Source: Lentisalinibacter orientalis | GTDB lineage: Bacteria > Pseudomonadota > Gammaproteobacteria > Steroidobacterales > Woeseiaceae | Reading direction: 5' to 3' | DNA: 64,000 nucleotides | Assembly: GCF_040706535.1 (NCBI RefSeq) | Contig: NZ_JAPDRJ010000001.1 | Coordinates: 1,178,001 to 1,242,000, forward strand | In this document: positions 28,601 through 36,112 of the stretch, in pieces | How positions within the stretch are numbered: position 1 is the stretch's first letter | How the letters are laid out: each line of letters opens with the position of its first letter | The notes under the pieces: model-generated | The model's input: the letters and a program-made list of their open reading frames with translations, nothing else | Told to the model about the DNA's origin: nothing | Databases searched by the model: none | Made by a program: the position numbers and the translations under genes

Positions 28601-29085
28601 ATGTGATCGGCGGGCAGCTGTACTGGCAGGTGCAGGATCACGACACGAACGCGGAGCGCTTCGTCTATCGCGTGAATCCGGCGGCCGGCGCGGACCCGGC
28701 GCTGGAGCTCTACGCTACGGTGCCGGGCAGTTTCGACGGCCGCTGGCCCGTCGAGTTCTCGGAGAGCGCGCCCTACGAGTTCCTGGTTGCGGCACCCGAT
28801 ACCTTCGGCGCCTTCGTGAGCACGGCCACGTTCGGGATCTGCGACGTGTTGCTCGTGCCCTCGCTGGAAGTGGCCCAGGAGGGCGTCGGCTGCCGGCCGT
28901 TCGCGAGCGTGGAAGCCGGGGCACTGTACGAGGCCGAGGACGGCGACGGCGACCCGGCTCCGGACAGCCTCTATCTGTTCGGCCTGGGCAGCGCGACGAC
29001 GGGTGCAACCTCGTTTGGCATCGAGGTGACAGACGGCGAGTTCGTGATCGAGCTGCCGGTGGAGATCGAGGTGGTGGCACCGTGA
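22606..29085 (+). CDS. Giant exported protein C (TSP3 loops, Calx-beta, triplicated module), third gene of operon
   Basis: 2159 aa. The ATG at 22606 overlaps the previous stop as TGATG, with GGGAGGGG upstream. Sec signal peptide ending near GIAGA/QEA. Thrombospondin-type-3-like calcium loops occur at residues about 228-268 and 297-310 (DTDGDGIPDAVE, DTDGDGWSEFDE, DSDADNWSDFDE) and again at 1057-1107. A Calx-beta domain (1108-1228) is followed by a PKD/Ig-like domain (1232-1332). A module of about 125 residues with core VVQTFVPQ, NVW, VPGQAYALEF and FFRTYYDEAF occurs three times (24322-24720, 26833-27198, 27244-27630) and resembles choice-of-anchor beta-sandwich domains. The C-terminal 490 residues suggest a beta-propeller. 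No catalytic motif was found. Confidence 0.85.
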   Translation: MRRARTISPAPAAAALLLAGLSGIAGAQEAASPLFNGDTANLWLVDPQTGQVTGYSDGAWLNQVTKDYASLLGIGVGDPVLINTLPSSTVPMTSGQPAVSLIGIGDAALVLGAGDAGGHRDLVINPAGGDYTGTVAVTIGVSAERLAAADHSLSWSVTDTATTTVVRSDTVAIAQSDEVVGENGYYQEVLYLVDNGSFSVQAQLSSGGSVVATDQATFNLVIDPSQQRRDTDGDGIPDAVEIDMGLNPLEDDWTADTDGDGWSEFDEWLRRYCLDPATGAPVTGDTSCLDAAGLPLDSDADNWSDFDEILRGTNHLDPEPQLGEPVTGIDLGDGSGGTTGGTPNVDYQLFEPGSPTRVQDATFCTDGDIFYFDLRFFAEADDVEGYDIVVGVGADGFPFRSGEEAIRVNFGEQTQITRQEPIVRSSPKDTGEFPPDRWLDGPIADFSIESISGSNWRIYGSVPVGTEPFAPGDSVSTFALRAFVSGNSSGGNYVVSADPADCTGEVSAPEPDGTLATEFDEQQRLRFKDFPAASRLYEVERTVAPGAGSLVTPPPAAVTAGQQSAGAAAADPYPGIVVQSFTASADNLAGVDVAVTAMADETRTLDDITLNVWQGSLRDGELLVSRTLEDVPIDPGTALPVSFRFEPVALQPGQPVYLEFRKSAAALQTTGADTLAGGGVVEIDGAAVAGDTDLVFTLFNDTAFANGIGGTRQGMRWWNVAAADLAGRVAFDAATLLRDDEITAAGLTADQIAPRRRMSGVGAALAADDLPEMRLPAGDSLVLGAVHRYAPPAETAWERPLGYSRVYKLWLPRESDVTPVDMLTERGEGTWTTPDEWRAAFVDFLAVRLVLPATPVLDEASTLEVAVIESALSEEARLAGDEDLQILTRVFQPGQPVYEWLPAEPVFGGLSGEPSPYVTEWEDALGALGADDFTLDDSHAEVVAALATGNPLATLGEWLRARFYAGVPGTRSDDYMAAQLRRSFDGSCLIRAELVPILQADEADWNAFLDRCPVWFDEAELTARLEADRERRYQVRLNLLPGAAPEIQADATLLVRDSDSDADGFVNIAEVGVPVDRLTLPWVTDSDADGVADGADPCPNDAFDECSDNPVLPTVTVEADFVVFEPAGPGGSALVAVQLNRMYDEAVTVCYEAFVDVADTATAGEDFQAVTGCVTIEPGQMSALIEVPIFADGVDEGAESFSVRITSADNATVADDGVVLVTLNDTEASALPPDVLLASTALVADEREPVTLDASGSTDPNGETLSYSWAQIDTGAPTVPLQGDNTSQATFTAPVTLQPLDLEFEVVVTNQSGLADIGQVTVTVNPVNDPPFVAAAPFAQVVSGDTFEWTYEQLLAFAEDPDEDILTIGAILRQPSIGRVEDTGTGFLYSSTTEPVLALDQVNDAGVSGGIGTPVVQTFVPQQTNLAGVDAYLNGTSELTADVTLNVWFAGAVGVGEPLATATITDHPRLTEIPFRFDPIPVVPGQAYALEFRFSTLLIGTTGDGYADGEVVGRTGSDVFFRTYYDEAFVPSVPLADQVSGGTISGGLGDPVVQTFVPQQASLTGIDAFLSGTGAFSSDVTVNVWPRSALRVGEPLVTATLPDVPRGTLMEFRFGAVPVVPGTEYAMEFIIADALVMGAVVPGQYPDGAVIEGGGNLFNGGVDLLFTTYYDAAFTPANLLAGRLSDPQIVSWEVFADGGLVVLSETGAAEDFAGTDRVVAYDLSTRTRSLVLEAAAEGFSTVRGAPAAWFLAGGELFRYDPAAAETLISVVPPESLAGVLITETAVDPRTGDLHYCGPDPAAGENRWYRVDAADGTVSAPYGSCAGSVPMRSVVVDQRYCALLGEFGLWCTEPGGNEFTTVFTKADFGATATDDTLLGIEQTGETALLFASLEEAGGEPIGFATFLIEPNAFVVDQISGETLLEPAALIETLSPIDVAPETVVMPDGRVVMVVAPSARKGNNGDPLSMLTWSGDPADGTVAELNIGVFPALSNHMGALDVIGGQLYWQVQDHDTNAERFVYRVNPAAGADPALELYATVPGSFDGRWPVEFSESAPYEFLVAAPDTFGAFVSTATFGICDVLLVPSLEVAQEGVGCRPFASVEAGALYEAEDGDGDPAPDSLYLFGLGSATTGATSFGIEVTDGEFVIELPVEIEVVAP

Positions 29086-32000
29086 TGAGTATCGAGATGA
29101 GCACAGGGAATCGCGTATCCCGTCTGGCCGCGTTCTGCCTGGCCGTGCTGCTCGCCGCGGGTCTCACCGCGTGCGGCGGTGGCGGTGGCGGCGGCACCGC
29201 CGCCGAGCCGGCACCGGCACCGCCCGTTGCAGGCGGCGGCAATGATGGCGGCGACGCCGGTGACGGCACCGGCGACGAGTCCGGTGACGAGACCGACGAC
29301 GACGGCGGCAGAGAAGAGGAGCCGGGCGATGAAGACGACACCCCGGCCGATGCGGGCTTCGATGCCGGGAAGATCGCCGAGAGCATGACTCTGGACACCT
29401 GGCTGCAACAGGGTCTGCGTTTCGTCGACGCCGACGGCGATGGCATCCCCGACGAATTCGACCCGGCTCCGGCGACCCGGCCGCGCATGGCCGACCCGTC
29501 GTCGGATCAGTCGCTGACCGTCGAGGCGGCGTGGTCTGTGATCGACGGCCGCCGTGTGGACGATGTGGCGCTGGAAGGCCATCCCCTGCAGCTGGAGGTG
29601 ACGGGACTGCCGGCCTACGGCAGCAACGGCATCTGGGTGGTTTTCCGCAGCGGCAAGGGTTACCGCGCGGCGAGGGCGAGCATTGCCGGCGAAGGGCTGC
29701 TGGAAGTCATGCCGGAGCCCGACTCGTTCGGTGCCCATGTCGTCGTCGGCTCCTCGCGCGGGCAGAACTACGAGCTGCGCGCGCTGCGCCTCGACGAGCC
29801 GCTGCTGTTCCCGCTGGACGGCAGCGCGAGCGCGGGCGGCCGGCTGACCCTGGACGGACGTAACCTGGACCGGGTGCAGACCGTCACCCTTGGCGGCGAG
29901 CCAATCCCGATTACCGGGCAGGGCCCGGACGCGCTGACGCTGACGCTGCCGGAGGCCGCTCGCGGCAATCGGCTGCTGGCACGGACCGGCGCGGGCCTCT
30001 CGAATGCCCTGGCCGTCGATCTGCGCCAGGAAGTGGGCATCACGATCGCGGGCGATCTGCCGCTGGCCCAGGGTGAGCACCTGACGGTCCGCCTGGGCGG
30101 AGGCCGGCAGGCGCTTGCATACGGCGAAACGCTGACAGCGAGTCTCCCGGCCTGGGCGCCGACGACCCTGAGCTTCGACGTGGTCGGCCAGGACGGGGCC
30201 GTGCGCTCCCCTGGCATCCTCGAGGTCATTGTGTGGCCGGGCGACAGGGTGGCCGAGGTATCGGAGCGCAGCACGCTGGTCGGCCGCCTGATGGGGATCC
30301 GCCGGTATCTGGACGGGCTGGGCGGCGACGACTGGTCGGCAATACGCGGTTCGCTCGAACGCGCACTGACGACGCCCGCCGCACGGGACTACCTGGTCAC
30401 GATGACGGAACACATCGCCGGGCGCGGAGCAGCACCGGAGGACTCCACGGTCAGCGCCGTCGCGCGCTCCTGGGAATCGCTCACGGCGGAGACTGCCGTC
30501 ACGGCCGGCACCCCTGAAAAGGCAACGGGCGATGGCGGGCGGACCGTGACCTCGTCCGAGCCGCGGACGCCGACCAACGGCAAGCAGCTGGACTCCATCG
30601 TGGCGTCGACGATCGACGACCCGGATCCGGAAGGTGAGGCCGTCCGCCAGACCTTCGGCAACGAAAACTCCCAGGTCACCGTGCTGCGTCATGGGGACGC
30701 CGACGTCACCGTGCCCGGCCTGTTCAGCATCGGCGGCTGCAGCTACGGCCCCGAGGAAGTGCAATGGAAACAGGCGCACGAGATCGCGACCGCTGCGGAC
30801 GAGTACCGCGCCCTCTGGCGGTCGGACCTCTGCATGCAGGTCGACGGCAAGGTCGTGCTGAGCGCCGCGGTGTTCAAACCCGGCTTCCGCGACCCGGATG
30901 CGATCCTCGGCGAGATGGCGCAGGCCGCCTATGCGAGCCAGAACCCGAAGGAGGTCGTGCGGCGCCACTCCCGCTCTTCCTTCGCGGATCTCGCCTACCA
31001 GTACGCCGCCGGCGACAACGGGGGTTATTACCTCCGCGGTGACGACGGCACGCCGCTGTGCCACATGGAGGAGTGCTATATCGAGGTGATCACCAGCGGC
31101 TACGGGCTGTTCAACCCCGCCAAACCCCTGAGCGAGACCCAGAAGGAACTCGTGCGCACGTTGCGGATACGAATGTGGCTGGAGGCCATCATCCCCTGGA
31201 TCCTCGACCTGGCCGAAGTGGGCGAAAGCGATACCCGCAACAAGATCGGGCGCTGCATGATCGACGGGTTGATGGGCGACCCGGCGCTGCGGGACGCCAT
31301 CGATCGTCTCGTCAAGCGCCTGGAGACCGACGAAGACAAGATCAAGGCGGATCCGGCCGACGAACTCGCCGCCGCGTTCGACGCCACCGTCTCGGACTGG
31401 GCCCGCAAATACGTGAAGGGGCAGCTCGGCCCCCAGCTGTACAACTGCATGACCAAGTTCCTGCAGGGCGAGGGCGCGGATGCGATCGAGAAGCGGATTA
31501 CCGACAAATGGCCGGATTCCAAGCAGATATTCAAGTTTGTCGAGATCTACGAGTTCGTGCGCGATCTCGGCAGCGCCGTCTTCACCCCGGAACGCTTCGT
31601 GTTCAAGATCGAACCGCGAGCCCAGATTCGCAAGATGACGCCGCAGACCATCGACGCGTTCGACACTGACCGCACGCTGGTGCTGGAAGGCGACTGGCTC
31701 GGCAATCTGGACCCCGACGCGCCGGCGCCATGTCTCGGCGAAGGCTGGTGTCCGCAACTCGTGATCCGGGACCAGTTCGGTAACTCGACGGAGGTCGGCT
31801 ACATCGAGACGGACATCTCCGGCATCGGCAACTGCGGATTTGCGTGCACCCGGCTGGAGATGCCGTTCTCCGCGATCGATTTCTCGCAGCTGGGCAGCGG
31901 ACCGCTGGAGGTCGAGCTGGCCATCGGCGACACCGACGGCAACAACGCCTATGACAGTTACCCCGGCAACAAGCTGCGTGTCCCGGTACCCGGTGACAAC

Positions 32001-32795
32001 GAGCTGTTACTGGGACTGGGCGGTCTCGGCGGCGTGGATCCGCCCATCGTGCAGCCGGGCGAGGAGATCACCGTTCTCGGTTTCCGGATGGACCTGTACG
32101 GCGACTCCGCCATCTGGGATCTCGTCAGCGAGTCGGATACCAGCGTCGTGTATACGCTGCCCCTGACGCGGCAGGTGAACGAGGAAGGCACCAAGGTGGG
32201 CCTGAAGGTGCTGGAGCGGGTGCCGCGCGGGCTGTACCGGGTGGTGCTGCGGCCGAATTTCGATGCGGACAAGGACAATCTGCCAACGCTGGTCACGCGA
32301 GACCCGATCTTCGTGGACAGCGAGCCCCGGCCGCTTATCGCCATCGGCGACCAGGGCGTCGAGAAGGACGACACGATGCGGGTCACGCTGCTGGACAAGA
32401 ACGGGGACCCGGTCTACCGGCGGGACGATCCGCTCAGGCTGCCGATCGACAACGTCATCCCGCAGAACCGGGTGGACGCGCAGGGCAATCCGCTGCCGGA
32501 GGCCTATACCATCATCTTCACCTGGGACGATTCCGTCGACGAGAGCGGCAACACCGTCTTCCTGAACGCGCCGGTGCAGCAGATCGGGGTGGAATGTGCA
32601 GACGGAGGCAGGGACGGGCTCTGCACCTACGGCGTACGCTCGGCGCGGGACCGCATCTGCCTGACGGGCCTGTCGACACCGACGCCGTCCCAGGCCAGGA
32701 AGATAGAGAGCGGCACCGACAAGCTGGGCCTGGCGCGGCCGATCGCGGGCACCGAGACCTACGAGGGATGCGACGTCCCGTTTGGAGGCAATTGA
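29085..32795 (+). CDS. Large surface lipoprotein D (acidic linker, TSP3, TIG-like), fourth gene of operon
   Basis: 1236 aa. The ATG at 29085 overlaps the stop of gene C (TGATG, third such junction). Lipoprotein signal with lipobox GLTAC followed by a Gly run, then a very acidic Asp/Glu/Gly linker of about 50 residues. A TSP3-like calcium loop DADGDGIPDEFDP lies at residues 115-127. TIG/IPT-like folds are suggested at about 244-310 (GGRLTLDGRNLDRVQTV) and 840-965 (LVLEGDWLGNLDPD), with a further one near 985. Between them lies a mostly helical central domain with conserved-looking cysteines (GRCMIDGLM, YNCMTKFLQ). A REP doublet follows ten bases after the stop and probably marks the operon end. 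Function unknown. Confidence 0.85.
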   Translation: MSIEMSTGNRVSRLAAFCLAVLLAAGLTACGGGGGGGTAAEPAPAPPVAGGGNDGGDAGDGTGDESGDETDDDGGREEEPGDEDDTPADAGFDAGKIAESMTLDTWLQQGLRFVDADGDGIPDEFDPAPATRPRMADPSSDQSLTVEAAWSVIDGRRVDDVALEGHPLQLEVTGLPAYGSNGIWVVFRSGKGYRAARASIAGEGLLEVMPEPDSFGAHVVVGSSRGQNYELRALRLDEPLLFPLDGSASAGGRLTLDGRNLDRVQTVTLGGEPIPITGQGPDALTLTLPEAARGNRLLARTGAGLSNALAVDLRQEVGITIAGDLPLAQGEHLTVRLGGGRQALAYGETLTASLPAWAPTTLSFDVVGQDGAVRSPGILEVIVWPGDRVAEVSERSTLVGRLMGIRRYLDGLGGDDWSAIRGSLERALTTPAARDYLVTMTEHIAGRGAAPEDSTVSAVARSWESLTAETAVTAGTPEKATGDGGRTVTSSEPRTPTNGKQLDSIVASTIDDPDPEGEAVRQTFGNENSQVTVLRHGDADVTVPGLFSIGGCSYGPEEVQWKQAHEIATAADEYRALWRSDLCMQVDGKVVLSAAVFKPGFRDPDAILGEMAQAAYASQNPKEVVRRHSRSSFADLAYQYAAGDNGGYYLRGDDGTPLCHMEECYIEVITSGYGLFNPAKPLSETQKELVRTLRIRMWLEAIIPWILDLAEVGESDTRNKIGRCMIDGLMGDPALRDAIDRLVKRLETDEDKIKADPADELAAAFDATVSDWARKYVKGQLGPQLYNCMTKFLQGEGADAIEKRITDKWPDSKQIFKFVEIYEFVRDLGSAVFTPERFVFKIEPRAQIRKMTPQTIDAFDTDRTLVLEGDWLGNLDPDAPAPCLGEGWCPQLVIRDQFGNSTEVGYIETDISGIGNCGFACTRLEMPFSAIDFSQLGSGPLEVELAIGDTDGNNAYDSYPGNKLRVPVPGDNELLLGLGGLGGVDPPIVQPGEEITVLGFRMDLYGDSAIWDLVSESDTSVVYTLPLTRQVNEEGTKVGLKVLERVPRGLYRVVLRPNFDADKDNLPTLVTRDPIFVDSEPRPLIAIGDQGVEKDDTMRVTLLDKNGDPVYRRDDPLRLPIDNVIPQNRVDAQGNPLPEAYTIIFTWDDSVDESGNTVFLNAPVQQIGVECADGGRDGLCTYGVRSARDRICLTGLSTPTPSQARKIESGTDKLGLARPIAGTETYEGCDVPFGGN

Positions 32796-32804
32796 GTGCA
32801 GGAG

Positions 32805-32861
32805 GTAGGAGGGCCTTCAGGCCCGATTGATTTAATGGATCGGGGCTAAAGCCCCTCCTAC
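32805..32861. repeat. Mosaic REP/REPIN doublet
   Basis: The left arm is the TTCA-loop subtype and the right arm is the inverted TTTA-loop subtype. It lies between the convergent ends of the giant operon and the LEA14-like gene. Confidence 0.92.
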
Positions 32862-32879
32862 GTCGCTATCCCTGCGTCG

Positions 32880-33350
32880 CTATCGCAGCGCGATCTCGCC
32901 CTCGTCCCTTACCCGGATCGCCGGCGTGAATCGGCCCACGTCCAGCTTCGCCTCCAGCGCGTAGGAGAAGCGGTCGCGCGGGGTGGCCATCAGGTCCGTG
33001 ACGAGACGGATGCCGCCGAGGAGGTTCGGGGTGGCCACCAGCGTCACGTCCCCTTCGCCGTAGCCCTCGATCACGGGCAGGTCGTTGTCCACGCCTTTCA
33101 CGAGTTCCCGGCCTTCCAGGCTGACGGTATAGGCGAGGCCCTGCAGTTTCAGCGCCTCCCGGTTGGGATTCACGATGTGCAGCCCGATCTCGAAGCGGGG
33201 CACGGCGCCATCGCCGGGCAGCGGGCGGAAGGAACTCACCGTCACGGTCGGCGTCTCGAAACCCGGCCGCAGACCCGTGCAGGCGCCCAGGCCGAGCGCC
33301 AGGGTTGCCAGGGTCACGATGGCGATGGCAGAGAAGGACGGTCGCTTCAC
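32880..33350 (-). CDS. LEA type 2 (LEA14-like) lipoprotein
   Basis: 156 aa from a GTG start at 33350. The lipoprotein signal (lipobox LGLGAC) is followed by a WHy/LEA14-type domain: a PTVTVSSFRPLPGDGAVPRFEIGLHIVNPN segment (given here only as landmarks FRPLPG and VNPN), LKLQGLAYTVSLEGREL and GEGDVTLVA. These beta-sandwich proteins are linked to desiccation or envelope stress in bacteria. The methyltransferase gene on the same strand ends 43 bp upstream, so the two may share a transcript. TAG stop, separated by 18 bases from a REP doublet. Confidence 0.88.
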   Translation of the reverse strand: MKRPSFSAIAIVTLATLALGLGACTGLRPGFETPTVTVSSFRPLPGDGAVPRFEIGLHIVNPNREALKLQGLAYTVSLEGRELVKGVDNDLPVIEGYGEGDVTLVATPNLLGGIRLVTDLMATPRDRFSYALEAKLDVGRFTPAIRVRDEGEIALR

Positions 33351-33393
33351 GGTGGCACTCCGGGCACGCGCGGATACCCGCGCCTCGCCCAGA

Positions 33394-33987
33394 CTACGCC
33401 GCGTTGGCGGCAGCGTCGAGGTCGGCCCGCTTCTTCTCCCACGTAAACACGCGCATGGGCGGCACGTTCAGGATCTCGCGCTGGATCGTCGGGCGGCCCA
33501 TCACCGGCCGGGTGTAGTCGGCCACGCGGCCGCTGAACTGATAGGCAACGAAGTGCCCGCCCGGGTTGAGGGCGTCGTGGACCGCCGTGATGATCTCAGC
33601 GGAGAGCGCCTCCGGCATGGTGGAGAAGGGGATGCCGGAGACGACGACGTCGGCGCCGGCGTAGCCTCGCTCCGCCAGTACCTCGCCGATGGTGCTCGCG
33701 CAGCCATGTACGACTTCGAAGCGCTCGTCCTCGATGGCCTCCAGCCCGGGCACGAAGTCGGCGGTGCGCTCGATGGCGATCAGCCTGCCACGGCTGCCCA
33801 TGGCCTCGAGCAATGCCCGGGTGGTGCCGCCGGTGCCCGCACCGAGTTCCACGACGACCCCGGCGTTCGCCAGGTCGGCCGCCGCGACGATGCGGCGCTT
33901 CAGGAAGAGTGAACTCGGTACGACCGAGGCCACGACCATCGGGGCTTTCATGAAGGCCTGGAAGAACCTCCAAGTCTCGTTCGGCAT
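33394..33987 (-). CDS. Class I SAM methyltransferase, PmtA/rRNA-methylase-like
   Basis: 197 aa with CGGAGC before the ATG. The SAM-binding motif I VVELGAGTGGTTRALLEAM is clear, then LIAIERTADFVPGL, and a motif IV-like VVSGIPFSTMP. The order and length resemble bacterial phospholipid N-methyltransferases of the PmtA type, which modify phosphatidylethanolamine at the inner membrane, and related KsgA-like enzymes. The substrate cannot be fixed from sequence. No signal peptide; the N-terminal FFQAFMKAPMVVASVVPSS segment could lie on the membrane. Confidence 0.85.
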   Translation of the reverse strand: MPNETWRFFQAFMKAPMVVASVVPSSLFLKRRIVAAADLANAGVVVELGAGTGGTTRALLEAMGSRGRLIAIERTADFVPGLEAIEDERFEVVHGCASTIGEVLAERGYAGADVVVSGIPFSTMPEALSAEIITAVHDALNPGGHFVAYQFSGRVADYTRPVMGRPTIQREILNVPPMRVFTWEKKRADLDAAANAA

Positions 33988-34073
33988 GCAGCGCTCCGTT
34001 CCGGCGGTGCACGCCGGGTTAGATCACCCCGTCAGGCTTGCATCCCCACGCCCCCGGGTCAAGCAATCGCACG

Positions 34074-34143
34074 GTAGGAGGGCCTTCAGGCCCGACACCC
34101 AAAGGCCTTCAGGCCCGATACCCAAAGGCCTCAGCCCCGACTC
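34074..34143. repeat. Degenerate tandem REP cluster
   Basis: One full head (GTAGGAGGGCCTTCAGGCCC) is followed by two truncated direct copies (CAAAGGCCTTCAGGCCCGA, then AAAGGCCTCAGCCCCGA). This is an unusual direct-repeat arrangement, unlike the inverted doublets elsewhere. It abuts the stop of the carbonic anhydrase gene. Confidence 0.85.
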
Positions 34144-34144
34144 C

Positions 34145-34645
34145 TCAGGCCGCCTCCACCTCGTTCAGCCGCCCCGTCTTCACGTCGTACACGAATCCCC
34201 GCACTGCGTCCTTGTGCGGCACGAAGGGGCTGTTACGGATGCGTCGGATCGACTGCACCACATCTTCGGCCGGGTCCGGGAACGCCTCCAGCGCGAAGTG
34301 CGGCCGCACGCCGGTCTCCTCCTCGATCTCCGCCTTCACGGCATCGTCCCTGAAGGTCAGCATGCCGCAGTCGGTGTGGTGGATCAGCACGATCTCCCGG
34401 GTGCCGAGCAGGCGCTGGGAGATGGCCAGCGAGCGGATCACGTCGTCGGTGACCACGCCGCCGGCGTTGCGGATCACGTGGGCGTCGCCTTCCTCGAGGC
34501 CGAGCAGGCGCCCGGTCTCGATCCGCGCGTCCATGCAGGCGACCACGGACACCTTCTTGCCCGGTGGCATGGGCTTGTCGCCCTTGTCGAAGGTCTCGGC
34601 GTAGCGTTCGTTGGCGGCAAGGAATTCTTCGGTTGCAGACATCAT
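34145..34645 (-). CDS. Beta-class carbonic anhydrase
   Basis: 166 aa. Zinc ligands of the beta class are visible: Cys37 with the Asp-Arg dyad in CMDAR (Asp39, Arg41), then His90 and Cys93 in HHTDCG. The length is short for the class but fits the compact Rv1284-like branch. It interconverts CO2 and bicarbonate in the cytoplasm. Two adjacent ATGs (34645 and 34642) follow GGGAGAGAG; the second has better spacing. Divergent from the ODP-type gene over about 200 bp. Confidence 0.93.
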   Translation of the reverse strand: MMSATEEFLAANERYAETFDKGDKPMPPGKKVSVVACMDARIETGRLLGLEEGDAHVIRNAGGVVTDDVIRSLAISQRLLGTREIVLIHHTDCGMLTFRDDAVKAEIEEETGVRPHFALEAFPDPAEDVVQSIRRIRNSPFVPHKDAVRGFVYDVKTGRLNEVEAA

Positions 34646-34715
34646 CTCTCTCCCGGCTGATGGATACTGGGCCGGGGAAGGCTACCGGCGCGGGTGTCCG
34701 GCGTGAAATAGAGCT

Positions 34716-34746
34716 TTGTTACCGTGGTATTCCATCTCGTTATATG
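34716..34746 (+). promoter_or_regulatory. Putative sigma-70 promoter of ODP-type gene
   Basis: TTGTTA (34716-34721) and TTATAT/TATATG (34740-34746) are spaced by 18-19 bases in a locally AT-rich patch. They lie just before an 11-bp tandem repeat and about 100 bp before the ATG at 34843. Confidence 0.4.
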
Positions 34747-34749
34747 GTC

Positions 34750-34782
34750 CGGGTGCGGCCCGGGTGCGGCCCGGGTGCGGCC
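34750..34782. repeat. Three perfect 11-bp tandem repeats
   Basis: CGGGTGCGGCC is repeated three times head to tail in the carbonic anhydrase / ODP-type intergenic region, at the expected transcription start of the rightward gene. Confidence 0.95.
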
Positions 34783-34842
34783 AATGCCGCCTCGCCGCAA
34801 ACGGCGTATGCTTCGGGGTGGTCGTCAGATCAGGGGAGCGGT

Positions 34843-35568
34843 ATGACCACCATCACCGAGATCGCCGCGGACGTGTTCCGCATCTCCACCTTCGTGCCCG
34901 AGGCCGGCATCCAGTTCAACCAGTTCCTCGTCCGCGACGAGGAACCCCTGCTCTACCACACGGGCATGCAGTCGATCTTCCCGGCCGTGTACGAGGCGGT
35001 CGGCAGCGTGATCGACCCGGCGAGCCTGCGCTGGATCGGCTTCAGCCACTTCGAGCCGGACGAGTGCGGATCGCTGAACCGCTGGCTCGAGGCGGCGCCG
35101 GCCGCGGCCGCCGTGAGCAGCCACGTGGGCGCGATGGTCTTCCTGGGCGACTACGCCGAGCGCCCGCCGCGCATACTGGAAGACGGCGAGACCTTTGCGA
35201 CCGGCGCCCGCCGATTCCATTTCTGCACGACGCCGCACCTGCCCCACGGCTGGGATGCCGCCATGCTGTTCGAGGAGACCGAGCGGGTGCTGTTCTGCTC
35301 GGATCTGCTGCACCAGCTCGGCGACGTGGAAGCGGCCACCGGCAACAGCGTCACGGAGCGCTTCCGCGAGACGCTGACCACCTACCAGCAGAGCCCGATG
35401 GCCGGTTACATGCCGTGGACGCCGGATACCGGCACGCACCTGGCTCGGCTCGCCGCGCTGAGCCCGCGGGTCTGCGCGACGATGCACGGCGCGGCCTACG
35501 AGGGCGACGGCGCGCAGGCGATGACCGAGGTGGGGGAGGTGATGCGGGAGGTCTACTCGCGGGTCTGA
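34843..35568 (+). CDS. ODP-type di-iron metallo-beta-lactamase-fold protein (FprA-like, no flavodoxin)
   Basis: 241 aa; ATG preceded by AGGGGAG. The metal site resembles the oxygen-binding di-iron family of flavodiiron proteins rather than hydrolytic beta-lactamases: HFEPDE (His69, Glu71, Asp73), His135 in PHLPHGWDAAM, Asp154 in LFCSDLL, and His215 in ATMHGAAYEG. The C-terminal flavodoxin domain of true flavodiiron proteins is absent. It may therefore sense or reduce O2 or NO with a separate electron donor. Cytosolic. The neighbours do not identify a partner. Confidence 0.85.
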   Translation: MTTITEIAADVFRISTFVPEAGIQFNQFLVRDEEPLLYHTGMQSIFPAVYEAVGSVIDPASLRWIGFSHFEPDECGSLNRWLEAAPAAAAVSSHVGAMVFLGDYAERPPRILEDGETFATGARRFHFCTTPHLPHGWDAAMLFEETERVLFCSDLLHQLGDVEAATGNSVTERFRETLTTYQQSPMAGYMPWTPDTGTHLARLAALSPRVCATMHGAAYEGDGAQAMTEVGEVMREVYSRV

Positions 35569-35582
35569 CCGGGCCGTCCGAT

Positions 35583-35936
35583 TCAGGGCCGGAGTCTGTC
35601 CGGGCGTGCGGCCGGCTCCGGCGAGTCGTCCAGGTGATAGGCGTCCGCCACGTAGCCAGGCCCCTTCATCACGAAGATGATGAAGCACGCGATGGAGACG
35701 GTGAGCGCAGCCGTCCAGAAGGTCACCACCAGCGCGATCGCGAATATGTCCACGCTGGCGATGCGCTTCGCCACGTCGAATCCGGGGTCGCCGGCGAGCC
35801 AGAGCCGGATCAGGCCGGAGAGGACGAACGGCGCGGCGGTGCCGAGCAGGAATATCCGCGGCATGCGCCGCAGGATGTCCAGCTCGATGCCGGGCGGCTC
35901 CCGCCGATCGTGCAGTCTGTTGAACAGGCCGTCCAT
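35583..35936 (-). CDS. Small integral membrane protein, unknown
   Basis: 117 aa. An N-terminal charged segment (NRLHDRREPPGIELDILRRMPR) contains no domain I recognise. Two or three membrane segments follow (about residues 28-46, 62-82 and 84-95), then a charged tail. It converges with the ODP-type gene, with 14 bases between the stops. Function unknown. Confidence 0.7.
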   Translation of the reverse strand: MDGLFNRLHDRREPPGIELDILRRMPRIFLLGTAAPFVLSGLIRLWLAGDPGFDVAKRIASVDIFAIALVVTFWTAALTVSIACFIIFVMKGPGYVADAYHLDDSPEPAARPDRLRP

Positions 35937-36112
35937 GGCGGTAGATTAGCACCGCGCCCGTCCGGGCGGCAGCGGGCTCCAGCTACTGTCGAGGTTCGTC
36001 CGGGTACCGTCCGGGCCGGCCGATGGTGCAACTTCTGCAAGAACGTGCGCAGGCCTTGCCACGGACAGCCCGGTGCGGCATGCCCGCGGGCCTCCGGCCG
36101 GCACGTTGCGGC

